64,000 nt of DNA from Sulfurisphaera tokodaii str. 7 (GTDB lineage: Archaea; Thermoproteota; Thermoprotei_A; Sulfolobales; Sulfolobaceae), in NCBI RefSeq assembly GCF_000011205.1, contig NC_003106.2, positions 1,116,001-1,180,000 of the forward strand. Reading direction: 5' to 3'. Of the stretch, positions 29,576 through 37,683 are shown in pieces. How positions within the stretch are numbered: position 1 is the first letter of the stretch; every line of letters starts with the position of its first letter. A program made the translations under genes and the position numbers. The notes beneath the pieces were generated by a model, which had not been told where the DNA came from, searched no databases, and was given only the letters and a program-made list of their open reading frames with translations.

Positions 29576-30075
29576 ATGAAGGTGTGTATTGTTTCTGAGG
29601 ATACTTACGGTTACATTTTTTTGAGGAAAATAATATACAAGTTGAAACACTACTGTAAAGCGTCTGACCTCGAAGTATATAATACGGGGAGTTCTTATAA
29701 TACATATAGGGGAAGTCATTATGATAAACTTGTCAAGATAGTTAGGGTATTATGTACTTTATGTGATATAATAATTATAACAAAGGACGCTGATGGAAGG
29801 AACGTAATGAGGAGGAGAATAAGCTCAAAAATCTAATAAATAATTGTGAAAAAGTAAAATTCCTTATTTTTAACTATCAGATAGAGGACTGGATAGTATA
29901 TAGTTTGACAAGACGTCTTGATCCTAATCCAGCTGAGTATTTAAAGACACACTATCAGTATGAAAAATATAAGCTGGATGAGTATGCTGACAAACTTGAA
30001 TTCGAGATTTTAAAGAACCTAGATAGCTTCTACAAATTCATACAATATATAAAGCTTGAAAAGTGCTTTAGCTGA
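29576..30075 (+). pseudogene. TOPRIM-like partner (DUF4276-like), frameshifted and abutting mini-element
   Basis: The frame starts with MKVCIVSEDTYGYIFLRKII, an acidic first strand as in TOPRIM folds. It reaches DIIIITKDADGRNV (D-x-D motif) and is shifted by one missing base near 29804-29808. The continuing frame reads EEENKLKNLINN..., then FLIFNYQIEDWIVYSL, where small TOPRIM/DUF4276 proteins have a conserved 'IE-W' element. It ends at 30075, about 166 codons in all. The stop TGA overlaps the first bases of the mini-element at 30073, so the native C-terminus may have been cut off. Confidence 0.7.
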
Positions 30076-30428
30076 CAAAACGCGGGGCAAGCCTCGCCTT
30101 TTAAGGCGGGGTAAAGTTTTTAATCTTAGCTTAAAACTATTAATAAAGTGCGGGGAAGCCCACAAAGGTGGGCATACTGAAGATATGTGTCCCCGCACAG
30201 AACTACATATCCCCGAGTCCCCAAGAGCCAAGAGCAGAGGGCAACTCTTGGTGAGGGATAGGGGTAATGGGCTGAAGACCCAGCCTGTGGTCTACCGCTG
30301 GACGAACGGAGCGGGGTGGGTGCTTTACGCACCCACTAGCTATGAAGTTGTGAGGATGAAGGTGGTAAACCACAAACCTATGAACCGCCCTAAGGGAACC
30401 CTCGCCCTTTAGGGCGGGGAAGAGGTCA
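30073..30428 (+). mobile_element. TnpB-derived non-autonomous element, copy 2 (356 bp)
   Basis: This complete mini-element has the left end TGACAAAACG with its hairpin and the right end with hairpin GCCCTTTAGGGC then GAGGTCA, both as in the full IS200/IS605 element at 41551-43341. The interior keeps only the zinc-finger-proximal and C-terminal part of tnpB (a shifted remnant reading HIPESPRAKSRGQLLVRDRGNG). TnpA is deleted. It is almost identical to copy 1 at 1-293. The retained right end covers the region from which IS605-family omega-type guide RNAs are made. Confidence 0.88.
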
Positions 30429-30447
30429 GCATTATCGTTTTCCCTTA

Positions 30448-31551
30448 CTATGCTCTTTCTACTCTAACCACTAACTTCCTATAACCGTTAAGAACTTCAT
30501 TATCAATCTTCTCCTTTTTAACAATCTCCTTAACTCTAAACTTTTTAGCAAATTCCTCTAAAGCTATCCTAGCCTCTAATCTCGCTAGAGGTGCTCCTAA
30601 ACATAAATGTATTCCAGAACCGAAACTCAAATGAGGATTAGGAGTCCTATCCGGGATAAACGAGTCTGGGTCTTTAAACACTTCCTCATCCCTATTAGCA
30701 GAGGCTATCCAAACCCTTACCAATTCTCCCTCATCTATCACTTGGTCACGTATCTTTACCTTTTCTTTTGTAACCCTTATTGTCCTCATAACTGGTGGAG
30801 AAAACCTTAATGCCTCTTCAACTGCCTTTAAAGCACCTTTTTCCCTCACATAATCCCAGCTATTATATAAGGTAAAGTCTTCGATTGCATTTCCTATCAA
30901 ATTAGTAGTTGTTTCATTACCCGCAATCATTAAAAGGATAAAATACCCTTCCTTCTCCAGTTCCGATAAGTTTGAATTAGCAATTTTCCCAGTTAAATCA
31001 ACTATTTCTTTACCTTTTCTCGAATCCAACTCTTTCTTGGAGAAGGATATTAATTCTAGATATTTTCTTCCGATAGAAAATATCTCGTCAGCTCTACCTA
31101 ATCTTAACGCTACCAAATCTGACCAGTCCTTGACTTTTTTAACATCTGGGTTTATCCCTAACATTTTAGAAATAACTAGAATTGGTAACGGAATCGCAAA
31201 AGATTCTATAACATCAAACTCTTCATCCAACTCAGACAGTAGCTTTACCGTAACTTCTCTCACGAAATCTACTGGGAGATTTGAGGGGTTAAAAGCATCT
31301 GCAGTTAAGTTCCTTAACTCATCATGAAGAGGAGGATCAGAAGTTAACATAGTGTACCTAGTGGGAATATCAAAGAAAACTTTCCCACTCCTCAACATCT
31401 CAAGCTTATCGTTATAACCAGTTAAATTGGATGAAAACCTCTTATGATCGTTAAGCACCATTTTACAATCTTCATATTTGAATAAATTCCACACTTTACC
31501 GTCGTAGTAGACTGGGCTTTCTTTCCTCATTTGTTTAAACCAATCATACAT
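30448..31551 (-). CDS. Cytochrome P450 (CYP119 family)
   Basis: This 367-residue soluble thermophilic P450 has the heme-binding loop FGSGIHLCLGAPLARLE (Cys about 317), the I-helix oxygen-activation element AGNETTT and the K-helix EEALRFSPP. From memory the chain is nearly identical to P450st (CYP119A2) of Sulfurisphaera tokodaii. The natural substrate of CYP119 is not established; the enzymes hydroxylate fatty acids and styrene in vitro. It is divergent from the DUF1028 gene around a palindrome at 31582-31597. The mini-element lies 20 bases beyond its stop. Confidence 0.95.
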   Translation of the reverse strand: MYDWFKQMRKESPVYYDGKVWNLFKYEDCKMVLNDHKRFSSNLTGYNDKLEMLRSGKVFFDIPTRYTMLTSDPPLHDELRNLTADAFNPSNLPVDFVREVTVKLLSELDEEFDVIESFAIPLPILVISKMLGINPDVKKVKDWSDLVALRLGRADEIFSIGRKYLELISFSKKELDSRKGKEIVDLTGKIANSNLSELEKEGYFILLMIAGNETTTNLIGNAIEDFTLYNSWDYVREKGALKAVEEALRFSPPVMRTIRVTKEKVKIRDQVIDEGELVRVWIASANRDEEVFKDPDSFIPDRTPNPHLSFGSGIHLCLGAPLARLEARIALEEFAKKFRVKEIVKKEKIDNEVLNGYRKLVVRVERA

Positions 31552-31581
31552 AATAATAATTGTGTGTTTATCCTAATAAAT

Positions 31582-31597
31582 TTTAGATATATCTAAA
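31582..31597. promoter_or_regulatory. 16-bp perfect palindrome between divergent genes
   Basis: TTTAGATATATCTAAA lies 30 bases from the P450 start and 32 bases from the DUF1028 start. It is just upstream of a TATA-like TTTAAATAG that is about 27 bases ahead of 31629. The position suits a dimeric regulator controlling one or both genes. No regulator gene is adjacent. Confidence 0.5.
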
Positions 31598-31628
31598 TGT
31601 TTAAATAGCTGAGAGGGATATAGTACTT

Positions 31629-32432
31629 GTGACCTATTCAATAGTTATATATGACCCGGAGGAAAAGGCATGGGGTGTAGGAGTAGCGAGTAAGTTTTTA
31701 GCTGTGGGTGCTTTCGTACCTTGGTTAAAACCAAATGTAGGGGCAATAGCTACGCAAGCGTTAGCTAATTTGGAATACGGAAAGAAAGGGTTAGAACTAT
31801 TAGAGAAGTACTCAGCTGAAGAGGTATTAAGAAAACTGACAAGTGAAGATCCTTTAAGAGAAAAAAGGCAATTAGGCATTGTTGACTCTAAAGGGAATAG
31901 TTCAGCATTCACCGGGAAAGAGTGTTATCCTTATGCGGCTCATATCGTTGGTAATAACTTCACCGTTCAAGGGAATATTTTAGCTGGAGAAGAGGTTCTT
32001 GAAGCAATGGCTAAGGAAGCTGAAGGAAAGGGTAAAATTTATGAGAAAATACTTAGAGCATTAAAGGCTGGAGAAAGCAAAGGTGGTGATAGAAGAGGTA
32101 AACAGAGTGCTGCAATAGTAATTGTGAGGAAGGAGGAAAAGAGTAATAAAGAATTTGACCCCTTCTCTGTAGGGAAATATTTAGATATAAGAGTTGATGA
32201 CAGCCCAGATCCTCTTAAAGAGTTAGAGAGATTATTGAACCTTTGGGCTGCGACTTTCTTTGATGAGGAGTTTGTAAATGTTGAAGATTATAAAGAAGAA
32301 ATTGAGAAGGCGTTAAAGAGATTAGGGTTTAAATCCCTTAGAGAATGGGTTGAGTTGAATAACTTTGAAGGAAAATATACCGGAGATAAAATTGGTAAAA
32401 GTGTGCTAAAGATTTTGTTGGGTGAGGGATAA
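31629..32432 (+). CDS. DUF1028 family protein (Ntn-hydrolase-like)
   Basis: This 267-residue protein has the DUF1028 hallmark start TYSIVIYDPEEKAWGVGVASKFLAVG. It includes GAIATQALANLEYGKKGLELL and RQLGIVDSKGNSSAFTGKEC, then a C-terminal domain of about 70 residues. The Thr after the initiator would be the N-terminal residue if it is a self-processed Ntn hydrolase, as has been proposed for the family. Its substrate is unknown. Start is GTG. Divergence from the P450 gene suggests shared control. Confidence 0.87.
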   Translation: MTYSIVIYDPEEKAWGVGVASKFLAVGAFVPWLKPNVGAIATQALANLEYGKKGLELLEKYSAEEVLRKLTSEDPLREKRQLGIVDSKGNSSAFTGKECYPYAAHIVGNNFTVQGNILAGEEVLEAMAKEAEGKGKIYEKILRALKAGESKGGDRRGKQSAAIVIVRKEEKSNKEFDPFSVGKYLDIRVDDSPDPLKELERLLNLWAATFFDEEFVNVEDYKEEIEKALKRLGFKSLREWVELNNFEGKYTGDKIGKSVLKILLGEG

Positions 32433-32732
32433 TTGGCGGAAACTTTGTATCAATAAGGAGAGCAAATGTTAGATAAATTTTGATTAATGAGTAGAAGTAT
32501 ATTGTATGTGATGTATTAAATTTTGCTAATTAATGAGTATGGATATCTAGTAGTTATTATACAAGATTTAATGAATTATCTTTCACCGAATAGAACCAAT
32601 CTTGAAGTAAAACCTATATTAAAACATTCCATTAACGGTATTTGTAAGCTCCTTGTCCTTAAAATAGGCATGAAGTGATTTAAATTATAGAGTCTAGTTA
32701 CTTTAAATATTTCTTCTTTAGTAGTAATTTAT
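32433..32732. other. Intergenic gap
   Basis: 300 bases, AT-rich. The only recognisable element is a TATA-like TTTAAATAT about 25 bases ahead of the mcrC-like gene. Confidence 0.5.
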
Positions 32733-33938
32733 GTGAACAAAAGAGATATACAACTACTGCAGAAAGTAGGACATTACTATTTACAATATAAAGGGATATT
32801 AGACGTCGAAAAGCTCCTTCTTACTCTTGAGGGTACACAAGAAATACAAATAGGTGATTATACTCTCTCCTATATCTACTATTATATGATGTATCTAATT
32901 ACGAAAGATGCAGTGAGGGCTGCAGAGAAGGCAAGACAGAGCAGACTCACATATAGGGAATTTGCTGTAGAATATTCTGAAGATCTTTATGGTGAACTGC
33001 ATGTAGATCTTACTATTCCCGTATATTCTACAGGTTTAGTAGCATATCACACTTTTACTGAAGGTTATAATGCCCCAGAATATGCAGTATTAGGCTACCT
33101 ACTTAGGAAAATATATTCTACTATTAAAGAAAAGAAGGAGAAGATAACAATTTCGCCTCCTCCTTTAAGGTTCTTCAACTTCATTGAGAATTTTAATAAG
33201 GAATTTTCGAAGCTAGAAGAAGTTAAAGAAGAGTTTCCTGAAGGTTATTTTAAACCCCCGTCTTATACAGATCCAGACTGGCTCATTATGGCTTATAAAT
33301 CGTACTTCCTTGCTGAGAAACTCGAGAAGATTAAGGTAGGACTGAAGAAAAGAGGAGAGGAAATTAATAAGGATCTAATAAAATTCATTATGTGGAAACT
33401 TTACGAACTGTACACTTTTTATCTTGTTGCTAAATACCTTGAGTCTAAAGGGTATGAGATAAAGAAAGAAGGAGATGAATATGTAGCAATAAAAGGAGAT
33501 AAGGTGCTTAGACTTATGTTTAACGCTCCGTTACCGTACTCCTCATTAATTAAAGTAGACGATGAGATAAGTGCAGATAAATACAGAGGAAGGCCCGATA
33601 TTACTGTAGTACAAGGAAAACCCATAATTTTTGAATGTAAATACTCCACTAGGGTAAGCTATATTACTATGGGCAGGTTTAAAATTATGGCATATACTTA
33701 TGAATATGATCCGCTGACTGCAATTTTAGTATATCCTGGTTTAGAAGAAGGAGGGAATGATGTAGATAGTGAAGATGGTGCAACGAGAAGATTAGATCGT
33801 ATAGCTAAAAGTAAAGACGGGTTGTTAGACTTCGAGTATAATAATCACGTTCTGTACATGATGATAGCGGATCCTTTAGTTAAAGATGATAAGGAGAACA
33901 TTGATAGGATAGATAAAATACTCGGTAAGTACTTATAA
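32733..33938 (+). CDS. mcrC: McrC/DUF2357-like PD-(D/E)XK nuclease, cassette 1
   Basis: This 401-residue protein is the predicted nuclease subunit of a McrBC-type (type IV) restriction complex. The N-terminal half holds the McrC/DUF2357 element GELHVDLTIPV, followed by EGYNAPEYAVLGYLLRKIY (about 88-135). The C-terminal third has the nuclease motif GRPDITVV...PIIFECKYS (Asp about 289, Glu and Lys about 300-302). It starts with GTG at 32733 and is followed 18 bases later by the mcrB-like gene. Cassette 2 encodes a clear paralogue (36364-37590). McrC proteins cut DNA and stimulate McrB GTPase/ATPase activity. Confidence 0.87.
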   Translation: MNKRDIQLLQKVGHYYLQYKGILDVEKLLLTLEGTQEIQIGDYTLSYIYYYMMYLITKDAVRAAEKARQSRLTYREFAVEYSEDLYGELHVDLTIPVYSTGLVAYHTFTEGYNAPEYAVLGYLLRKIYSTIKEKKEKITISPPPLRFFNFIENFNKEFSKLEEVKEEFPEGYFKPPSYTDPDWLIMAYKSYFLAEKLEKIKVGLKKRGEEINKDLIKFIMWKLYELYTFYLVAKYLESKGYEIKKEGDEYVAIKGDKVLRLMFNAPLPYSSLIKVDDEISADKYRGRPDITVVQGKPIIFECKYSTRVSYITMGRFKIMAYTYEYDPLTAILVYPGLEEGGNDVDSEDGATRRLDRIAKSKDGLLDFEYNNHVLYMMIADPLVKDDKENIDRIDKILGKYL

Positions 33939-33956
33939 AAATATATATACTGAAAA

Positions 33957-35612
33957 GTGGTAATTTTTTCCGTGTATGGGGACTGGCTTACAGTAAGGGA
34001 CGCGTTTAAGAACTTGTTAGGCTTTTCTGAAGAAGCAGTTAGCACATTCCTAGATTATGTGCAAAATGGAAAATTTATACCTTGTCTTTTCATAGGTTCC
34101 AAAGAGCACTGGATAGAGTCTATAAGATATTCTTTTGAGGGAGAAATAGGCTATACACTTTGGGGATCTGCAGATAAGTCATCAATTTCTGGTATTTTAA
34201 GCAGATATCAGATGGTATATTTAAATACTGATAAGAGCAGATATATTCCAGATAATAACAAAATTCTTATTGCAATGCTATATATGACAGGTTCTGGAAT
34301 AATAGGATTCGGAGTAGTAACTGACGTGGAAATGGATGCTATTAGAAACTTTAAGGGATGGAAAGAAGTTTCTGGTAAATTCTGGGTACTCAGATTTAGA
34401 ATAAAAGTCTTTTGGCTTCATGAGAGTATAAGGAAAAATAAGGACATAAATGCATGGACTGGAGAAAGCTATGAATTAAAAGGAACAAATTCGCAGGCAA
34501 ATATGTGCTACAGCCAAGAGAATAACGATGCTATAAATAGCTTCAAGAGTTTTATTTTATCAAAGAAGGACGAGATCAAACCCACTCTTGACCTTTATCT
34601 AAGCTTGCTAGGCAGTAAACCTAAAGAAGTTGAGGAAAATAAAAAAGAAGTAATATGTAAGGGAGCAGGACAAATAAATGTGAATGACCTATATCTTCCC
34701 CCAAACGCTCTGGATTTAATTTTAAGTTCAGTAAAGAGAACTAACGTGCTTTTAGTAGGCCCTCCAGGTACTGGTAAGACAAGCTTGGCTGTAAGAGTAG
34801 CTAAGTCACTTACTGGGAATGACGAGTGTTACGAAGTCGCCACTGCGAATTCGTTATGGTTTAGGAGGAACTTAGTAGGTGGAGAAAGCATTAGAGGAGG
34901 GAGTGTAATATGGAAGAGCGGTCTCTTTATCCAAGCTTATGTAAATGCATATAAAGTGAAGGAGGGAAACTATTTCCTTATTATAGATGAAATAAATAGG
35001 GCTGATGTGGATAAAGCCTTCGGAGAGTTAATAACAATATTCTCAAGCCCTTCTCCAGATGAATGGTCAATTCCCAGATCACTTATAGACGAAATAAAAA
35101 GCTATGGAGATAATGTAGATAGTACTGCAAAGGAATTTCTCAGAATATATGAAGATCTGAAAAAGGAGAATAGGGAAAACGAGCCATTGAGAAAAATGCG
35201 AATTATCGCTACAATGAACCTGGTAGATGCTAGAAACCTCTTTTATATAGGAGATGCACTAGCTAGAAGATTTGTAATTATTAAATTTGATTATCCAGAG
35301 GGGACAGAAGATCTAGATAAACTCATTGACAGGTATAACCTCAGAGATGATGAAAAGAATGAGATAAGAAACTTAATAGGATGTCTAAGAGCCAAACTGA
35401 AAAAAGACGAAAAGGATGCGTTAGTGAAATTTAACGTATCTCCAGCAAGTATAAAGACAGCACTTGACATTTACTCTTCTTTAGAGAACAAGGGAATAGA
35501 TAAGTTCATAGAAGTGCTCGAGTCAACCCTTGGTACTTTAGATCAAAAGAATATTAGTAGAGTTAAAAGTAAAATAGAAGAATGCAGAAAAGGCGAAAAT
35601 CGTAAAATCTAA
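33957..35612 (+). CDS. mcrB: McrB-like AAA+ motor with EVE/PUA-like N-terminal domain, cassette 1
   Basis: This 551-residue protein has Walker A GPPGTGKTSL (about 268-277) and Walker B LIIDEINRADVDKAFGEL (about 340-357), which matches the McrB form 'IIDEINRG...FGEL'. The sensor/arginine region MNLVDARNLFYIGDALARRF (about 418-437) follows. The first about 190 residues include GSGIIGFGVVTD, then WVLRFRIKVFW, the alternation seen in EVE/PUA-superfamily domains that read modified bases in other McrB proteins. This part probably sets target specificity. It has a GTG start just after mcrC. The N-terminal assignment is inference from pattern only. Confidence 0.85.
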   Translation: MVIFSVYGDWLTVRDAFKNLLGFSEEAVSTFLDYVQNGKFIPCLFIGSKEHWIESIRYSFEGEIGYTLWGSADKSSISGILSRYQMVYLNTDKSRYIPDNNKILIAMLYMTGSGIIGFGVVTDVEMDAIRNFKGWKEVSGKFWVLRFRIKVFWLHESIRKNKDINAWTGESYELKGTNSQANMCYSQENNDAINSFKSFILSKKDEIKPTLDLYLSLLGSKPKEVEENKKEVICKGAGQINVNDLYLPPNALDLILSSVKRTNVLLVGPPGTGKTSLAVRVAKSLTGNDECYEVATANSLWFRRNLVGGESIRGGSVIWKSGLFIQAYVNAYKVKEGNYFLIIDEINRADVDKAFGELITIFSSPSPDEWSIPRSLIDEIKSYGDNVDSTAKEFLRIYEDLKKENRENEPLRKMRIIATMNLVDARNLFYIGDALARRFVIIKFDYPEGTEDLDKLIDRYNLRDDEKNEIRNLIGCLRAKLKKDEKDALVKFNVSPASIKTALDIYSSLENKGIDKFIEVLESTLGTLDQKNISRVKSKIEECRKGENRKI

Positions 35613-36363
35613 CACTTTAATTCTTTTGAAGATTAAACAAATTAGACACAAAGATATTAATCTTTATTTCTTTTCTCACCTTCTCTTTTTATTAATCTTT
35701 AAGTACTTCTCTCATTATTTCTTCTGATGTGAATGAAATACGCTTCATTTACCTTTTTTATTATCATGATCTTAGCTAGAAAATAAAATATATGGAGGAG
35801 AAGATAAAACTTTAGCCAATAAACTTTTGTTTTCTACAAAAACTAGTTTAAGATCTAGAGGAATCTTAATACTGCAAGTAGTCTATATGCTAAATAAAGT
35901 ATAATCTGAAATTGTTAGGAAGCTATAAATTATTAATAAAGTAATTCTCGCAGCAGAGTAAAAACATAAAATATAAGTTTACATAAATATTTAATATCTT
36001 ATAAAATTTCAATACGGATACCGTGAGTTTTTGACAATGGTTCCATCAATTTGAAATTTAGTTAAATTTATATTAATTTCTATGGTTAAAACTTTCTATA
36101 TGAGATTAAAATCCCATTACCTCATCTTTAATAACGTATAAACAATGTAATAAATTGAAACTAAATCAAAACTTATATAATTTATATTGCTAATCAACTG
36201 ATTTTAGTAGCAAACTCAAGCTACTAGAATAGATTCGTCTATGTCAATGCTATCTATCATTCTATTATAATTATATGAAATTAGTTATATGAAAATTATA
36301 TATCTTTTTATAAAGTAGTATGTCTAATCAAGATTAGGTTTAAACTCTTATTTTATATACTTC
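35613..36363. other. Gap between the two McrBC cassettes
   Basis: 751 bases, strongly AT-rich, with stops in all frames. There is no gene longer than about 30 codons and no repeat I can match elsewhere in the window. Near 36335-36360 a TATA-like TTTTATATAC precedes the second cassette. Confidence 0.5.
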
Positions 36364-37590
36364 TTGTCAGACAAGAGATATGTGAGGTTAAGAAAAAGAG
36401 ATCTAGCATTGCTTAGTAGTGTTGCCAAATACTATCTCCAATACAAGGAAGTTTTTAATCTAAACGACCTTCTTACTATCTTTGAAGGAACAGAAGAAGT
36501 ACCAGTTGATGATTATACTCTTTCCTATATCTATTATTATATACTATACATTTTAACTAAAGAAGTTTTAGATACAGCATACAAAGCTAAAAGGGACAGA
36601 TTAACATATAGGGAATTCTCCATTGAGTATTCTCAAGAGCTATTGGGCGAACTAAACATTGATAGAACAATACCAGTTCATCACTTAGGCTTAGTAGCAT
36701 ATCACACGTATGTTGAAGGCATTAACGCACCAGAATTTGCGGTATTTGGTTATCTGCTTAGAAGGATTTACGAAATAATCAAAGAAAAAAGGATGACAAG
36801 TATCTCTATCCCCATAAAATACTTTGACTTTGTAAAGGATTTTGATAGAGCCTTTAACATTCTAGAAAAAATAAAGGATGAATTCCCAGAAGGCTATTAC
36901 AGAGACAAGGTTTACACAGACCCTGAATGGCTTAAGAAAACATATGACATTTATTTTCTTCTTAAAGACCTAGAAAATATTAGAGTCGGAAAGAAGGAAA
37001 AAACCAAGGTTAGTGATAAGAAGCTAATAAAAATCTTGCTGTGGAAACTTTACGAACTCTACACATTTTACTTAGTTGCAAGGTTTCTTGAGGATAAAAA
37101 GAAATACAGAATAAGAAAAGAGGGGGAGAAATACGTTGCTGAGAAGGAGGGTAAAAGGCTAATTCTACTCTTTAACATCCCCATAGAGGAAAAATCGACA
37201 TTAAGGAGGATTGACAATACTGAAAGAGTAAGAAAGTACATGGGTAGGCCAGACGTTTCCCTATTGAATGAAAGACCTATAATCTTTGAATGTAAGTATT
37301 CAACACATGCAAGTTATATAACCGCGGGTAGGTTCAAAGTTCTTGCATATACTTACGAGTATGATCCTCTTTTAGCAGTCCTAGTTTATCCAGGGTTAAG
37401 GGAGGAAGAAATGGTATTTGATAAAGAGGACTCTGGAACTAGGGAATTAGATAAAATGGTTAAAGAAGAAGGAGGTGTACTAGAATTTGAATACAATAAC
37501 CATGTAGTTTATATGTTAATACTAGACCCTTTAAAAGGTGAAGAAGAGAACTTATCAAGGATAAAAATACTCTTAGAGACTAAAGTTTAA
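36364..37590 (+). CDS. mcrC: McrC/DUF2357-like PD-(D/E)XK nuclease, cassette 2
   Basis: This 408-residue paralogue of the protein at 32733-33938 matches it along its whole length. It carries GELNIDRTIPV, GINAPEFAVFGYLLRRIYE and the nuclease motif GRPDVSLL...PIIFECKYS (Asp about 295, Glu/Lys about 306-308). Catalytic residues are intact. It starts with TTG at 36364. A 93-base gap with the Shine-Dalgarno-like AGGAGGT separates it from the mcrB-like gene, unlike the tight spacing in cassette 1. Its specificity should follow the companion motor protein. Confidence 0.87.
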   Translation: MSDKRYVRLRKRDLALLSSVAKYYLQYKEVFNLNDLLTIFEGTEEVPVDDYTLSYIYYYILYILTKEVLDTAYKAKRDRLTYREFSIEYSQELLGELNIDRTIPVHHLGLVAYHTYVEGINAPEFAVFGYLLRRIYEIIKEKRMTSISIPIKYFDFVKDFDRAFNILEKIKDEFPEGYYRDKVYTDPEWLKKTYDIYFLLKDLENIRVGKKEKTKVSDKKLIKILLWKLYELYTFYLVARFLEDKKKYRIRKEGEKYVAEKEGKRLILLFNIPIEEKSTLRRIDNTERVRKYMGRPDVSLLNERPIIFECKYSTHASYITAGRFKVLAYTYEYDPLLAVLVYPGLREEEMVFDKEDSGTRELDKMVKEEGGVLEFEYNNHVVYMLILDPLKGEEENLSRIKILLETKV

Positions 37591-37683
37591 ATTTATCTTC
37601 TCTTTAACGTTAGTTTGTGGCTACTAATTCCGAAGTTTGCATAGAGAAGCTATTACTTCGTCCGCATAGGAGGTATATAAGAA

